From: Caulobacter mirabilis
GTDB taxonomy: Bacteria; Pseudomonadota; Alphaproteobacteria; Caulobacterales; Caulobacteraceae
Assembly (NCBI RefSeq): GCF_002749615.1
Contig: NZ_CP024201.1
Coordinates: 3,448,501-3,512,500 of the forward strand
Direction of reading: 5' to 3'
DNA: 64,000 nucleotides
The notes below the pieces were generated by a model. The model worked only from the letters and a program-made list of their open reading frames with translations, was not told the origin of the DNA and made no database searches. Positions 8,988-18,153 of this stretch are shown piece after piece. Position 1 is the stretch's first letter. Each line of letters opens with the position of its first letter. The translations under genes and the position numbers were made by a program.

Positions 8988-9794
8988 ATGACCAAGACCA
9001 TCATGCTGATCCACGGCGCCTGGCTGAACGCGCGCAGCTGGGAAGGCTTCAAGGCCCGCTACGAAGCCCAGGGCTACACCGTGATCGCGCCGAACTGGCC
9101 GTTCGACGACCGCTCGCCCGAGGAGTTGCGCAAGGCGCCGAACCCGGCCCTCGCCAAGAGCGGCCAGAGGGCCATCCTCGACCACTTCGAAGCCGAGATC
9201 CGCAAGCTCGACGAGACGCCGATCCTGATCGGCCATTCCCTGGGCGGCGTGTTCGTGCAGCACCTGCTGGACCGCGGCCTGGGCGTCGCCGGCGTGGCCA
9301 TCAACCCCGCCCCGACGCCCGGCGTGCCGTTGGGCCCGCACGCCATTGTCTCGGCGCTGCCGATCTTCCTCGACCCGTTCAGTCCCTGGAAGACGAAGTC
9401 GATGAGCCGCGACTACTTCCGCAACCGCTTCGCGCAGACCGCCCCGCGCGATCGGGCCGACGCCCTCTATGACCGCTACGTCGTTCCGACCACCGGCAAG
9501 GTCTACTGGGACGGCGTCACCGGCGCCGTGAAACCGATCCAGTGGAACAACCCCAACCGCGCGCCGCTGCTGCTGATCGGCGGGGAGATCGACCTGATCG
9601 CCGACGCCAGCATGACTCGGGCGATCTTCGCCAAGCAGAAGCGCGCGCCGTCACGCACCGAGCTGAAGATCTTCCCCGGACGCTCCCATTGGACCGGGAT
9701 CGACGCCGGCTGGGAAGAGGTGGCCGACTACGCCTTGAGCTGGGCCCTGGCCAATCAGCGACGCCCGCTGGGATCTCCTTCGGCGGCCGCCTAA
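8988..9794 (+). CDS. Alpha/beta hydrolase
   Basis: Cytoplasmic alpha/beta-hydrolase of 268 residues. The oxyanion region is LIHGAW, the nucleophile elbow is GHSLGG (Ser84), the acid is probably Asp202 in GGEIDLIAD and the base His234 in GRSHW. The ATG at 8988 is preceded by GGGGAGA; a longer in-frame reading from 8889 lacks support. It lies just downstream of the sensor kinase and carries motif copy (d) in its leader, so it is probably a second output gene of the two-component island together with the exported hydrolase at 1732. Substrate not predictable. Confidence 0.9.
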   Translation: MTKTIMLIHGAWLNARSWEGFKARYEAQGYTVIAPNWPFDDRSPEELRKAPNPALAKSGQRAILDHFEAEIRKLDETPILIGHSLGGVFVQHLLDRGLGVAGVAINPAPTPGVPLGPHAIVSALPIFLDPFSPWKTKSMSRDYFRNRFAQTAPRDRADALYDRYVVPTTGKVYWDGVTGAVKPIQWNNPNRAPLLLIGGEIDLIADASMTRAIFAKQKRAPSRTELKIFPGRSHWTGIDAGWEEVADYALSWALANQRRPLGSPSAAA

Positions 9795-10020
9795 CCCGGC
9801 GCGTCCGAAATACACCCTATGCGAGTGTTTTAGGTAGCACTTAATTCAAGGTTTTAACGGCTACTTGGACACGTAAAGCGCGTCCAGGGCGGCCGGATGT
9901 CGTGGGTCGGAGACCCGCGACGGTGGTTCAGCCGGTTCCGTCTCGAAGACGGGCCGGCCTGATCCGCAACCTCCTCCGAGCGGTCTGGACGGCGTCGTAG
10001 GCCTTTCTTGGAGACCCAAG

Positions 10021-10548
10021 ATGATCGTCAAGTCGCTCGCAGCCATCGCCGCTCTCGCCGTGGTCGCCGCCGCCGCGCCGGCGATGGCCCAGTCGGCCTC
10101 CACGACCGGCTCCGGCTCGATCACGGTGATCCGGCCTCTCACCCTGACCAAGAACGCCGACCTGAGGTTCGGGACCGTGGTGCGCCCATCGACCGGCTCC
10201 GGCACCGTGACCGTCAGCGCCGCGGGCGCTCGTTCCGTGACCGGCGGCGTCGTCGGACTGGCCTCCGGCGACACGCCCGCGGCGGCCCAGTTCACGATCG
10301 ACGGCGAAGGCGGTCAGTCGATCTCGGTGACCATCCCGGCCACCTTCTCCATCGCCAACGGCCCCGACAACCTGACGGTCACCACCTCCAACAACCTGGT
10401 CGGTTCGGCGTCCAGCCAGACGCTCAGCAACGCGCTGGGCGCGGCCGGATCGCTGGTCTTCCGGGTCGGCGGCAGCGTGCCGATCGACTCGACCACGGCG
10501 ACAGGTCTGTACACCGGCAACTTCACGGTGTCGGCGACCTACAACTGA
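10021..10548 (+). CDS. DUF4402 secreted protein, likely major fimbrial subunit
   Basis: A 175-residue exported protein: signal peptide of about 23 residues ending APAMAQ, then a DUF4402-type beta-rich domain (LTLTKNADLRFGTVVRPSTGSGTVTV, later AAQFTIDGEGGQSISVTIP). It is the first gene before a chaperone and an usher and ends in an aromatic position typical of subunits (SATYN). Cysteines are absent, so folding does not rely on a disulfide. I infer that it is the main structural subunit of the fibre. A strong stem-loop follows it at 10563-10610, consistent with higher expression of this gene than of the assembly genes. Confidence 0.85.
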   Translation: MIVKSLAAIAALAVVAAAAPAMAQSASTTGSGSITVIRPLTLTKNADLRFGTVVRPSTGSGTVTVSAAGARSVTGGVVGLASGDTPAAAQFTIDGEGGQSISVTIPATFSIANGPDNLTVTTSNNLVGSASSQTLSNALGAAGSLVFRVGGSVPIDSTTATGLYTGNFTVSATYN

Positions 10549-10562
10549 TCCCCTTCGGGGGC

Positions 10563-10610
10563 GGGCGCCGCGTCTTCCTCGTTTCCCCCGACGAGGCGGA
10601 CGCGGCGCCC
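10563..10610 (+). terminator. Long intercistronic stem-loop after the pilin gene
   Basis: GGGCGCCGCGTC (10563-10574) pairs perfectly with GACGCGGCGCCC (10599-10610), and an inner CCTCGT (10577-10582) pairs with ACGAGG (10591-10596). There is no U tract, so partial termination or protection of the upstream message end is more likely than a full stop. It separates the pilin gene from the chaperone gene. Confidence 0.75.
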
Positions 10611-10643
10611 ACGACCTTTCCGCCGGCCGAGGGCGTCAACGCC

Positions 10644-11468
10644 ATGTTCAAAACCCTGATCTTCGCGGCCCTGGCGGTTAACCTTGCGGCCGGCCCGGCC
10701 CAGGCCCAGGTCGGCGCCGACCTGAACATTTCCCCGAAGCGGGTCGTCTTCGACCCCGGCGAACGCAGCGCCACGGTCTACATCTTCAACCAGGGCGATC
10801 AGGAAGCGACCTACACGGTCGAGCTCGTCGATCGCGTCATGCTCCCGAGCGGCCAGATCATCGCCGCCGCCGACCATCCAGGCGCGACCGTGGCCTCCGC
10901 GGCCGACCTCATCCAGTACACGCCCCGCCGGGTGACCCTGCCCCCGCGCCAGAGCCAGGTGGTCCGGGTTCGCGCCCGCGCGGGCGGGGACGGCAAGCCC
11001 GAGCATCGCACCCACCTGACCGTGACCGCCCTCCCCTCCGAGACCGCCGGCTTCACGGTCGAACAGGCGGCCGGCCCCGCCTCGGGCGAGGTGTCCCTCA
11101 GAGTCGTCGCCCTGTTCAGCGTCAGCATCCCGATGATTGTCCGGGACGGCCCCGTCGACGCCCGCGCCGCCATCGAAAACGCCGTGATCAAAGCCGCCGG
11201 CGACGGCGCGGCGCTCAGCCTGGATCTCGTCCGCAAGGGCGCCAACTCGGTCTATGGCGACGTCGAAATCCGCGCCGGCCAGGGGGCGAAGACCCGAACG
11301 CTGGCGGCGGTGCGCGGCGTGGCCGTCTATCCCGAGATCGAGCGCCGCGCCGTCCTTGTCGCCCTTCCGGCGGACCTGCCGCGCGGCGAACCCCTGACCA
11401 TCCTCTATCGCGACGACGACGCTCGCCCGGGCGAGACGCTCGCGACAGCGACGATCGTCGCCCCGTGA
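10644..11468 (+). CDS. Fimbrial periplasmic chaperone (PapD-like)
   Basis: Periplasmic chaperone of 274 residues that would hold subunits before delivery to the usher. Signal peptide about residues 1-21 (ends GPAQAQ). The first immunoglobulin-like domain starts LNISPKRVVFDPGERSATVYIFNQGDQEATYTVEL, typical of PapD-like folds; the second includes VSLRVVALFSVSIPMIVRDG. A longer open frame runs upstream through the pilin gene, but the ATG at 10644 begins a clear signal peptide and is the real start. It overlaps the usher gene by 4 bases (GTGA), so the two are translationally coupled. Confidence 0.88.
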   Translation: MFKTLIFAALAVNLAAGPAQAQVGADLNISPKRVVFDPGERSATVYIFNQGDQEATYTVELVDRVMLPSGQIIAAADHPGATVASAADLIQYTPRRVTLPPRQSQVVRVRARAGGDGKPEHRTHLTVTALPSETAGFTVEQAAGPASGEVSLRVVALFSVSIPMIVRDGPVDARAAIENAVIKAAGDGAALSLDLVRKGANSVYGDVEIRAGQGAKTRTLAAVRGVAVYPEIERRAVLVALPADLPRGEPLTILYRDDDARPGETLATATIVAP

Positions 11469-14185
11469 CAGGCGCCCAGTCCAGCAGCCTTGGTTTCATG
11501 GCGCTGGGCGCGGCGGTCGCCTCCCTCTCGGCAGGTCCGGCCGCAGGCCAAGCCCTGGCGCACGGTCTGGCCGTCGCGTCTGATCCGCAGCCGTTCGGCG
11601 TCGACGACCTGCTCTGGATGGAGGTGCGGACAAGCGACGCCGAGTTGGCCGAGTCGATGAACGTCTACGCCTCTCGCGCCGGCGTGTTCTTGCCGTTGGG
11701 CGAGTTCTCGCGCGTGCTCGACCTGGCGGTGGGCGTCTTCCCGACACAGAAGCGCGCGGAAGGATGGATCCTGTCCCCCGACCGGCCGCTGATCATCGAT
11801 CTCCCGGCGCGCCGGGCGACATTGGCCGGGCGCGAGATCGCCTTCAGTCAAGACCAGGCCGTCCTGTACGACGACGATCTTTATGTTCGAGCCGATCTGC
11901 TCGAACGCCTGCTGCCGGTGAAGATCAAGACCGATCGGAGCGCGCAGGTTCTGACGGTCACTCCGACCGAGGCGCTGCCTTTCCAGCAACGTCTCGCACG
12001 CGAGCGACGCCGCGCGCAGCAGGTCGGCGCAACCGACGAAGCCGCGCTTCGGATCGACACGCCCTATCGTCTGTTCACGCCGCCGGCCTTCGACGTCAAC
12101 ATCGGCGGCCAGATGACCCGCGACGGGGTCGATCAGGCCAGGCGCTATGATGTCCGCGCCGCCGGCGACCTGCTCGGCGCCGGCTTTGAAGGCTATGTCG
12201 GTTCCGACAACAAGGGTCAGGTCAACGACCTCCGCGTCCTCTTCAGCCGCAAGGATCCCGACGGTCACGCGCTCGGCCCGCTCGGCGGCACGCGCGCCGG
12301 GCTGGGGGACGTCTACAGCCCCTCCATGCCGATCGGCGCCGCCGGCGTCACGGGTCGGGGGGTCTTCTACAGCTCCGCGCCTCTCGAAGCGCTGGATCTG
12401 GCCACGCCCCTCGACCTGCGCGGAGAGCTGGCGGTCGGCGAAGAGGTCGAACTCTACGTCAACGAGATCCTGCAGGCGGCTCAGACCTCCCCCGACCAGG
12501 GCCGCTATCAGTTTCTCAACGTGCCGCTGGCCTACGGCCTGAACACGATCCGCCTGGTCTTCTACGGTCCACAGGGCCAGAGCCGCGAGGTCGTGCGCCG
12601 GATCAATTTCGGCGCGGGTCAGGTCGAGGCCGGGCGTCTGGTCGTTCGGATGGGCGCGGTGCAGCAGGGCCGGACCGTCTTCGACGTCGGCGACCGGGTT
12701 CGCCAACCCGGGGACGGCGAGCCCCGAATGGTCCTGACCGCCGACTACGGCCTCAGCCCCAGCCTGACGGCCAGCATCGGCGTCGCCCGCTTCACGCCCG
12801 GCGATCGCCAGACGCGCAGCCTCCTGACCGCCGGCCTGCGCGGCGCCTTCGGGCCGGTCGCCGCCCAGATCGACGCCGCCGTCGACGACCGCGGCGGACG
12901 CGGCGTCACGGTCGGCGCCGCGGCGCGTCCCTTGGGCGTATCCGTGGTGGCCCGGCATTCAGAGTACTCCGGCGGCTTCGTCGACGAGACCCGGCAACCC
13001 GGCGTCACCACCCTGGCGCTGCTGACCCGCGCCACCGATCTGCGCGCCGACGGCCAGATCCCGCTTCGGGGCGGGCTTGGCGTTCCGGTCTCCCTGAACC
13101 TGCGTCGTCAGGAACGGGTGAATGGCGACCGGCTGACCAACGCCGAACTGAGAGCCGCCGCCCCCATCGGTCGCTTCTATGTCTCCAGCAGCGCCCTCTT
13201 CGAGGGCGAGAAGAGCGGCGGCGTCAGCCGGAAGCGCTGGTTCGGTTCGACGGACCTGTCGACGCTCGTCTCGAGCCGGGTCCAGGTGCGCGGCGGCGCG
13301 AGCTATCAGATCTCGCCCGAGTGGAAGGTCGACGCCGCCTACGCCACCGCGGACTGGAGGATCAACGACCGCAACACCCTGCGGCTGGGCGTGGTGCGGA
13401 CCATGGGGCCGGCGCCGGAAACCAGCTACCAGGCCTCTCACCTCTGGCGCGCCAAACGGTTCGATCTGGCCGTCAACCTGTCCTACGACGCCGAGGCCCG
13501 CGAGTGGCGGATCGGCGTCCAGCTGGGCTTCGGCCTGCGCTACGACCCCTTCTCCTATCGCTACCGCCTTTCCAGGCCCGGCGTGGCGAACGGCGGCTCG
13601 GCGGCGATCAACGCCTGGATCGACGAGAACGGCGACGGGATCCGCCAACCCGACGAGGCCGCTCTGCCCAAGCTGGTCGCCGAGACGCCCGGCGGGCCGG
13701 CCGAGACCGACATGCACGGCCGCGCCATAGCGATCGGCCTTGGCGACAACGCCTCTGCCCGCATCCGCCTGAACCCCGAGGCGGTCGACGATCCCTTCCT
13801 CGTGGCCGGCGGGGCTTCGACCGTGGAGATCGTCCCACGCCCCGGCCGCACCGCCGTGATCGACTATCCCATGCAGCGGACGGCCGAGGTCGAGCTGACC
13901 GCCAAGGTCGTCCGCGACGATGCCCCGGCGCGAGGCCTGGCCGCCCTCAACGTCGAACTGGTTCCCCGGCAGAGCGGCGCCATCCTGAAGGGCCGCAGCG
14001 ACCACGCTGGCGTGCTGTACTTCGAGGGCGTGCGCCGCGGCGTCTACGACCTGCGGATCGATCCCGCGCAAGCCTCGGGCCTAGGGCTCAGCCTGGCGTC
14101 GCCGGTGACGGTCGTCGTGACCGCCAGCGGACTGGTTCGCGGCGGGGATGTCCTGGTCCGGGTCAAGGGGAAGCCCAGCCAATGA
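11465..14185 (+). CDS. Fimbrial outer-membrane usher
   Basis: Outer-membrane usher of 906 residues through which fimbrial subunits are assembled. GTG start overlapping the chaperone stop. Signal peptide about 1-28. A long beta-barrel region follows, with usher-like segments such as GELAVGEEVELYVNEILQAA and LAYGLNTIRLVFYGPQGQ. Near residue 715 is INAWIDENGDGIRQPDE, an acidic Asp-Gly-Asp loop seen in SdrD/B-type repeats, and the C-terminal 90 residues form another beta-sandwich-like region. These fit the plug and C-terminal domains, but boundaries are inferred. It overlaps the next gene by 4 bases (ATGA). Confidence 0.88.
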   Translation: MTGAQSSSLGFMALGAAVASLSAGPAAGQALAHGLAVASDPQPFGVDDLLWMEVRTSDAELAESMNVYASRAGVFLPLGEFSRVLDLAVGVFPTQKRAEGWILSPDRPLIIDLPARRATLAGREIAFSQDQAVLYDDDLYVRADLLERLLPVKIKTDRSAQVLTVTPTEALPFQQRLARERRRAQQVGATDEAALRIDTPYRLFTPPAFDVNIGGQMTRDGVDQARRYDVRAAGDLLGAGFEGYVGSDNKGQVNDLRVLFSRKDPDGHALGPLGGTRAGLGDVYSPSMPIGAAGVTGRGVFYSSAPLEALDLATPLDLRGELAVGEEVELYVNEILQAAQTSPDQGRYQFLNVPLAYGLNTIRLVFYGPQGQSREVVRRINFGAGQVEAGRLVVRMGAVQQGRTVFDVGDRVRQPGDGEPRMVLTADYGLSPSLTASIGVARFTPGDRQTRSLLTAGLRGAFGPVAAQIDAAVDDRGGRGVTVGAAARPLGVSVVARHSEYSGGFVDETRQPGVTTLALLTRATDLRADGQIPLRGGLGVPVSLNLRRQERVNGDRLTNAELRAAAPIGRFYVSSSALFEGEKSGGVSRKRWFGSTDLSTLVSSRVQVRGGASYQISPEWKVDAAYATADWRINDRNTLRLGVVRTMGPAPETSYQASHLWRAKRFDLAVNLSYDAEAREWRIGVQLGFGLRYDPFSYRYRLSRPGVANGGSAAINAWIDENGDGIRQPDEAALPKLVAETPGGPAETDMHGRAIAIGLGDNASARIRLNPEAVDDPFLVAGGASTVEIVPRPGRTAVIDYPMQRTAEVELTAKVVRDDAPARGLAALNVELVPRQSGAILKGRSDHAGVLYFEGVRRGVYDLRIDPAQASGLGLSLASPVTVVVTASGLVRGGDVLVRVKGKPSQ

Positions 14186-14715
14186 TCCGCGTCCTGCTCC
14201 CCCTCCTGCTCGCGGCAGGTCTCGCCCTCGCCCCCGGCGCGGCGTTGGCCCAGATCCAGGTGACGCCGGCCACGGCGCCGGTCCTTGGAACCACGATCCG
14301 AGGCAGCAGCGTCACCGTGTTCAGCATCTCGACGACCGGGGTGGTCACCCGCCTCTCCGGCAACGGCATTCGGATGTCGAGCGCCTCGGTGACGGTTCCG
14401 ACCATATCGTTCAACTGCGGTCTGCTGAACCTTTCCGGCCTGTGCGCCCTGCGGCAGCTCCGGGTGACGATCATCCCCCTGGCCGGTTCCGGGCCCGCCA
14501 GCATCGTCAAGCTCCGGGTCGGCGGCCTGACGGGGACAACCTACGTCGGCGGTTCACCACCGCCGGAGGGAACGTCCGTCACGTTCGACGTCAACGCCCT
14601 GGGCCTGTTGTCGACCGCATCCTTCCAGCTGGGCATGGACGTCCAGCTGGCGGCCAATGCGACTCCGACGGGGCTGCAGAGCTTCGCCTATCAGGTTACG
14701 GTGACCATGCTATGA
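14182..14715 (+). CDS. Secreted fimbrial-operon protein, possible minor subunit
   Basis: A 177-residue exported protein with a clear signal peptide (about 1-23, ending GAALAQ). The mature part is Ser/Thr/Val-rich and predicted all-beta, with two cysteines (NCGLL and GLCAL) that could form one disulfide. It does not match a family I can name, though size and position suggest a minor subunit, an initiator or a tip protein. It overlaps both neighbours by 4 bases (ATGA), so it belongs to the same translationally coupled operon as the usher. Confidence 0.75.
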   Translation: MIRVLLPLLLAAGLALAPGAALAQIQVTPATAPVLGTTIRGSSVTVFSISTTGVVTRLSGNGIRMSSASVTVPTISFNCGLLNLSGLCALRQLRVTIIPLAGSGPASIVKLRVGGLTGTTYVGGSPPPEGTSVTFDVNALGLLSTASFQLGMDVQLAANATPTGLQSFAYQVTVTML

Positions 14716-15194
14716 GCCGCTGGTCGCCCACCTTCCTCGCGGCGGTCGCCGCCGTCATCGCCACCCCGACCCTGGCGTCGCCGCACGAGATCGCGCCGTC
14801 GGCGCAAGCCGAAGCCGCCCTCGAGGTCGTTCGCGGCCTGAACGTGGTGTCGATGCGGCCGATGCGTCTCTCGCCGCACCCGCCCCGGGCGCGTGACGGG
14901 GTCCAGGGCGGCGCCCTGGCCGACGCGCCGGCGATCATCCGGATCAGCGGCGACCCTGGTCGCCTCTATCGCATCCGGATGCCGCGCATCCTGCTTGCCG
15001 ACGACAGTCTCGCCGTGATCGAGGAGCTGCGGGTCTGGAGTCTCGGCTCTGGCGACATCACCCAGAGCCGGGTCGCGCAGGTCGGCCCCGGCGGACGGGA
15101 CGTTCTGAGGGTCTCCGGCCGCCTGCGCCTGCTTCGGCCGGAAGCGGCCAGGGCGATGTTCGCCACCCTGCCGATCAGCATCGACTACGAATAG
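14712..15194 (+). CDS. Secreted DUF4402-like protein, possible minor fimbrial subunit
   Basis: A 160-residue exported protein, last gene of the fimbrial operon. Signal peptide about 1-22. The mature part carries a weaker version of the DUF4402 pattern (LEVVRGLNVVSMRPMRL, then APAIIRISGDPGRLYRIRMP), so it may be a second subunit related to the pilin at 10021. No cysteines. Its start overlaps the preceding stop (ATGA). A good bidirectional terminator follows two bases after its stop codon. Confidence 0.75.
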   Translation: MSRWSPTFLAAVAAVIATPTLASPHEIAPSAQAEAALEVVRGLNVVSMRPMRLSPHPPRARDGVQGGALADAPAIIRISGDPGRLYRIRMPRILLADDSLAVIEELRVWSLGSGDITQSRVAQVGPGGRDVLRVSGRLRLLRPEAARAMFATLPISIDYE

Positions 15195-15195
15195 C

Positions 15196-15223
15196 GGCCG
15201 ATGCGGCCGTGACCGCATCGGCC
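15196..15223. terminator. Bidirectional terminator hairpin
   Basis: GGCCGATGCGG (15196-15206) pairs perfectly with CCGCATCGGCC (15213-15223) around a 6-base loop. It lies between the end of the fimbrial operon and the convergent small gene ending at 15232, so it can serve both strands. Confidence 0.8.
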
Positions 15224-15231
15224 AGTCGGTA

Positions 15232-15420
15232 TCAGGACTTGGCGCCCTTGGGCGTGGCGGCCGCCACGCGGTGCGTCTTGTGCTTCTTGTGCATCGGCTT
15301 GGCGTGATGAGCCGTCTTGGCCGCGGGAGCCGAGGCCGAAGCGGGAGCCGCGGCGTAGGCGGCGCCGCTCGCCAGGAGGGCGGTCGCGGCGGCGGCGCCG
15401 ATGAGGATACGCAGAGTCAT
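15232..15420 (-). CDS. Small exported Ala/Lys/His-rich protein
   Basis: A 62-residue protein: signal peptide of about 23 residues (ends AAYA) followed by a short low-complexity tail rich in Ala, Lys and His (HHAKPMHKKHKTHR). Highly basic. Proteins of this make-up occur in alphaproteobacterial periplasms but I cannot assign a function; metal binding by the His cluster is only a possibility. It shares a terminator with the fimbrial operon. Confidence 0.65.
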   Translation of the reverse strand: MTLRILIGAAAATALLASGAAYAAAPASASAPAAKTAHHAKPMHKKHKTHRVAAATPKGAKS

Positions 15421-15602
15421 TGAGAGCCTCGCAACATGTCGAACGACGGGCTTGTCGCCGTCGTGCTCATGGGAAGCCCGCCGCCCGTCCGGCGTCGGTC
15501 CGCCGACTTACAAATCTGCCAGCTGATATGCGTCTCCCTACCTCGGAGGTGATTGGCCCGGGCGAGGCCGGGCGCGATGGTGCCCCCACGAGGAGCAAGA
15601 CC

Positions 15603-15983
15603 ATGAGCATCACCTACGTCATCGGCTTCCAAGTCCGGCCGCAGCAGTTCGAGCGCTTCAGATCCTTACTCGACGGCGTCCTCGACGCGATGCGCCATGA
15701 GCCGATGTTCGTGTCCGCCACTCTGCATCGCGCCCCGGAAGACCCCTGCCGGCTGATGCTCCACGAGACCTGGGCCGATCACCAGGACGTGCTCGACGTG
15801 CAGTTGAAGCGGCCCTATCGGACGGCCTGGCACGAGGCGCTCGAGGAGGTTCTGGAAGGGCCGCGCAAGATCGAGGTCTGGGAGCCCCTGCGCAGCGACG
15901 GCCGAGGCGCTTTCGATCTGGTGGCGAAGTCGCCGCCAACTTCAGAAGCGTCGTTTCAACACCAGACGAACGCTTCTGCCTAA
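15603..15983 (+). CDS. ABM-domain protein (putative quinol monooxygenase, YgiN-like)
   Basis: A 126-residue antibiotic-biosynthesis-monooxygenase (ABM) fold protein. Typical signs are ITYVIGFQVRPQQFERFRSLLDGVL at the start and LHRAPEDPCRLMLHETWADHQDVLDVQLKRPYRTAW in the middle, the latter including the family HETW-like strand. Such small dimeric proteins oxidise quinols or aldehydes without cofactor, or detoxify; the substrate cannot be given. ATG at 15603 follows AGGAG. Its last 42 bases overlap the end of the convergent TonB receptor gene, an unusually long convergent overlap. Confidence 0.82.
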   Translation: MSITYVIGFQVRPQQFERFRSLLDGVLDAMRHEPMFVSATLHRAPEDPCRLMLHETWADHQDVLDVQLKRPYRTAWHEALEEVLEGPRKIEVWEPLRSDGRGAFDLVAKSPPTSEASFQHQTNASA

Positions 15984-18143
15984 GGGATCCTGCATGTCCC
16001 GGCCGTAGCCAGGCGCGGGCGAACCATCGCCCAGGCGGGCCGCGGGGCGAGCGTCGAAGAGGTTCTCGATCTCTAGATCGAGCTGCAGGTCGTTGCGGCC
16101 TCGGCGGGGCTCGCCGGTCGCCTCGCCGGTCCGTCCCGCGGAGCTGACGGCGTTCAAGCGCAGGCTGAGCTTCAAATCCACCGAAAGGAACGGATCGACC
16201 ACGAGATCGCCAGGATCATCTCGACCACTCACGCGCCGAACGCGATAGCCGTCCTGCCACCGCGCCCCGGCGTTGACGCCCCAGCGACCGCGGCGACCGT
16301 CGAGCTGCACGCCGATCTCCTGTCGCGCGACGCCGCCGCCGTCGCCGGCCAGCCTGTCCATCTCGGGCAGCCGTTCATGGAGAAGCATTGCGCTGCGAAC
16401 CCGCCAGGTGTGATTGAGGGTCAGCCGGAGACTCGTCCCCCGCGGGGCCGGTCCCTCCGGCGGCGTCGGGAGAGCCAAGCTGACGCTCGTGACCAGGGTT
16501 TCGGTTGAGGTCGAGCGGATGTTCAACGGCCTGCGATCGATGCTGATCAGGCGTCCCTGGTCGTCACGGCGAAAGCGCTCGGGGAAGGCCGCCTCCACGT
16601 CCTGTGTCAGCGCTGGAAGAGCGCCGATCCCATCGCGAGCCTCGAACCGCTGAAAGTCCACGCTTCCGGCGAGGCTCCACGGCGTGAACGGGCCGAGGAA
16701 GGCCGAGATGGAAGATCGCTCGGAGCGCGGAGGGCGCAGATCAGGGTTTCCGCCCAGGATCGGCGTCACCTCCACCGCTTCCCCCCGGCGGAAGTCGAAC
16801 ACGACGGTCGGCGCCCCGTACTGAAGAGGTTCGAACCTCTGCTGATCGGCGACGCTCTCGCTCGATGTCGACCACAGCCCGTTGAAGCGGACCCCTTGTC
16901 GCGGAATCCAGGACACCGCGGCGTCGACGCCCTCGCCGCCGGCGGAAGCCGTCCGCCGCATGGTCGCGCCCACCGTCGCGCGAACGTCGCCGATCGAGTA
17001 TCCATCCTGTCCGTCCTCGTCTCGACGCGCCAGAGGCGCGGACAAGGTGATCCGAGCGTCCTCCGACCGAGCGGACAGGGATCGCCGGACGACGTCGGTT
17101 TCGACCGTCGAGCGACTGGCCAGGACCTGGGCGGACAGGTTCGCCGTGACAGGCCCGGCGGGCAGCTCGAACAGAGGGCGATCCGCCGCGACGCTGGCGC
17201 TGATCGAGCGGATCGCGCTCCGCGACGACGAAAGTCCCCCTTCCCTCGTGCGCGAAGCCTGGCCGGCCAACCCGAACTGTACGGACCATCCCATGGCGTC
17301 GCCGCTGACGCCCGCCGTGAGACCCAGGCTGTCCGTGACCCGGCGGACTTCGCCCACGTCCGCGCCAAACCTAGCCACCGAGCGGCTGTCCCGTGTCTGG
17401 CCGTTCACGCTGAGGGCGCCGAGCCAATCGCCCAGCGCCTTGGTCATGGCGACGTTGGCGGCCGCTGCATCGACGCGCGGACGCAAGGTGAGCCGTCCGC
17501 CGTCGCCTTGGCTCAGATCGCCGCGATCGCGCTCGCCGGCGCGAAGGGCGGTCTGCCTCGAGATCCGCGCCCCGAACTGATGGGTGTCGTTTCCGGAGAT
17601 GGCCGAACGGCGCAGGTCGCCGTTGAGGCTCGAGGTCCCGCCCGCGACAGGCCGTCCCCCAGCCGCGAGCGCATCGCGGCTTGAGAACCGCCGCTGCAGC
17701 ACCAGGTTCACCACCCGCTGGCCGGGCGCTCCGCCATACAGGGAGGCGGCCTCCCGCGGCAGCACCTCGGCCCGGACCAGGGCGTCCGGCGGGAAACCCG
17801 AAAAGACGCCGGCGTTGGGCGTGCGCTTGCCGTTGATGATGACCATCGGCTCTTCGCCCGGCCCCAGCCGCTCGGTCAGCCGGCGCAGCACCTCGCCGAT
17901 GTCGTAGGCGCCGAGGGCGTCGATGTCCGCTGCGTCGAGTTCGGTCTCCGGCGGAACCTTGGCGGCGCCGCGGCGGCCGACGACTTCCACCCCCTCGACC
18001 AGCGCGGCCTGCTCAGGATCCTCGGACGCGGCGGGTGGAACCGTGACCTCGGGCGATGCGGCCATCGAGCCGGCGGCGCTCCACACGACCATCAGGCTAG
18101 CGAGGGAGGCCTCCAGCACCATAGCCTTCCACTCCTTCGCCAA
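15942..18143 (-). CDS. TonB-dependent outer-membrane receptor (short)
   Basis: A 733-residue receptor with signal peptide (about 1-28) and a plug that starts VEGVEVVGRRGAAKVPPETELDAADIDALGAYDIGEVLRRL. The plug contains VIINGKRTPNAGVFSGFP, and the barrel ends with the C-terminal aromatic signature VRLVLKRRF. It is shorter than most receptors, with a compact plug. It follows the amidase gene by 10 bases and closes the run of exported-enzyme genes that starts at 22680, so it probably takes up a product of those enzymes. Substrate unknown. It overlaps the convergent ABM gene by 42 bases. Confidence 0.85.
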   Translation of the reverse strand: MAKEWKAMVLEASLASLMVVWSAAGSMAASPEVTVPPAASEDPEQAALVEGVEVVGRRGAAKVPPETELDAADIDALGAYDIGEVLRRLTERLGPGEEPMVIINGKRTPNAGVFSGFPPDALVRAEVLPREAASLYGGAPGQRVVNLVLQRRFSSRDALAAGGRPVAGGTSSLNGDLRRSAISGNDTHQFGARISRQTALRAGERDRGDLSQGDGGRLTLRPRVDAAAANVAMTKALGDWLGALSVNGQTRDSRSVARFGADVGEVRRVTDSLGLTAGVSGDAMGWSVQFGLAGQASRTREGGLSSSRSAIRSISASVAADRPLFELPAGPVTANLSAQVLASRSTVETDVVRRSLSARSEDARITLSAPLARRDEDGQDGYSIGDVRATVGATMRRTASAGGEGVDAAVSWIPRQGVRFNGLWSTSSESVADQQRFEPLQYGAPTVVFDFRRGEAVEVTPILGGNPDLRPPRSERSSISAFLGPFTPWSLAGSVDFQRFEARDGIGALPALTQDVEAAFPERFRRDDQGRLISIDRRPLNIRSTSTETLVTSVSLALPTPPEGPAPRGTSLRLTLNHTWRVRSAMLLHERLPEMDRLAGDGGGVARQEIGVQLDGRRGRWGVNAGARWQDGYRVRRVSGRDDPGDLVVDPFLSVDLKLSLRLNAVSSAGRTGEATGEPRRGRNDLQLDLEIENLFDARPAARLGDGSPAPGYGRDMQDPLGRSVRLVLKRRF

Positions 18144-18153
18144 GCCGATCCCG

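Noticed and set aside
10008..10643. N-terminal extension of the chaperone frame through the pilin gene
   Set aside because: Arg-rich translation; the chaperone signal peptide begins at 10644.
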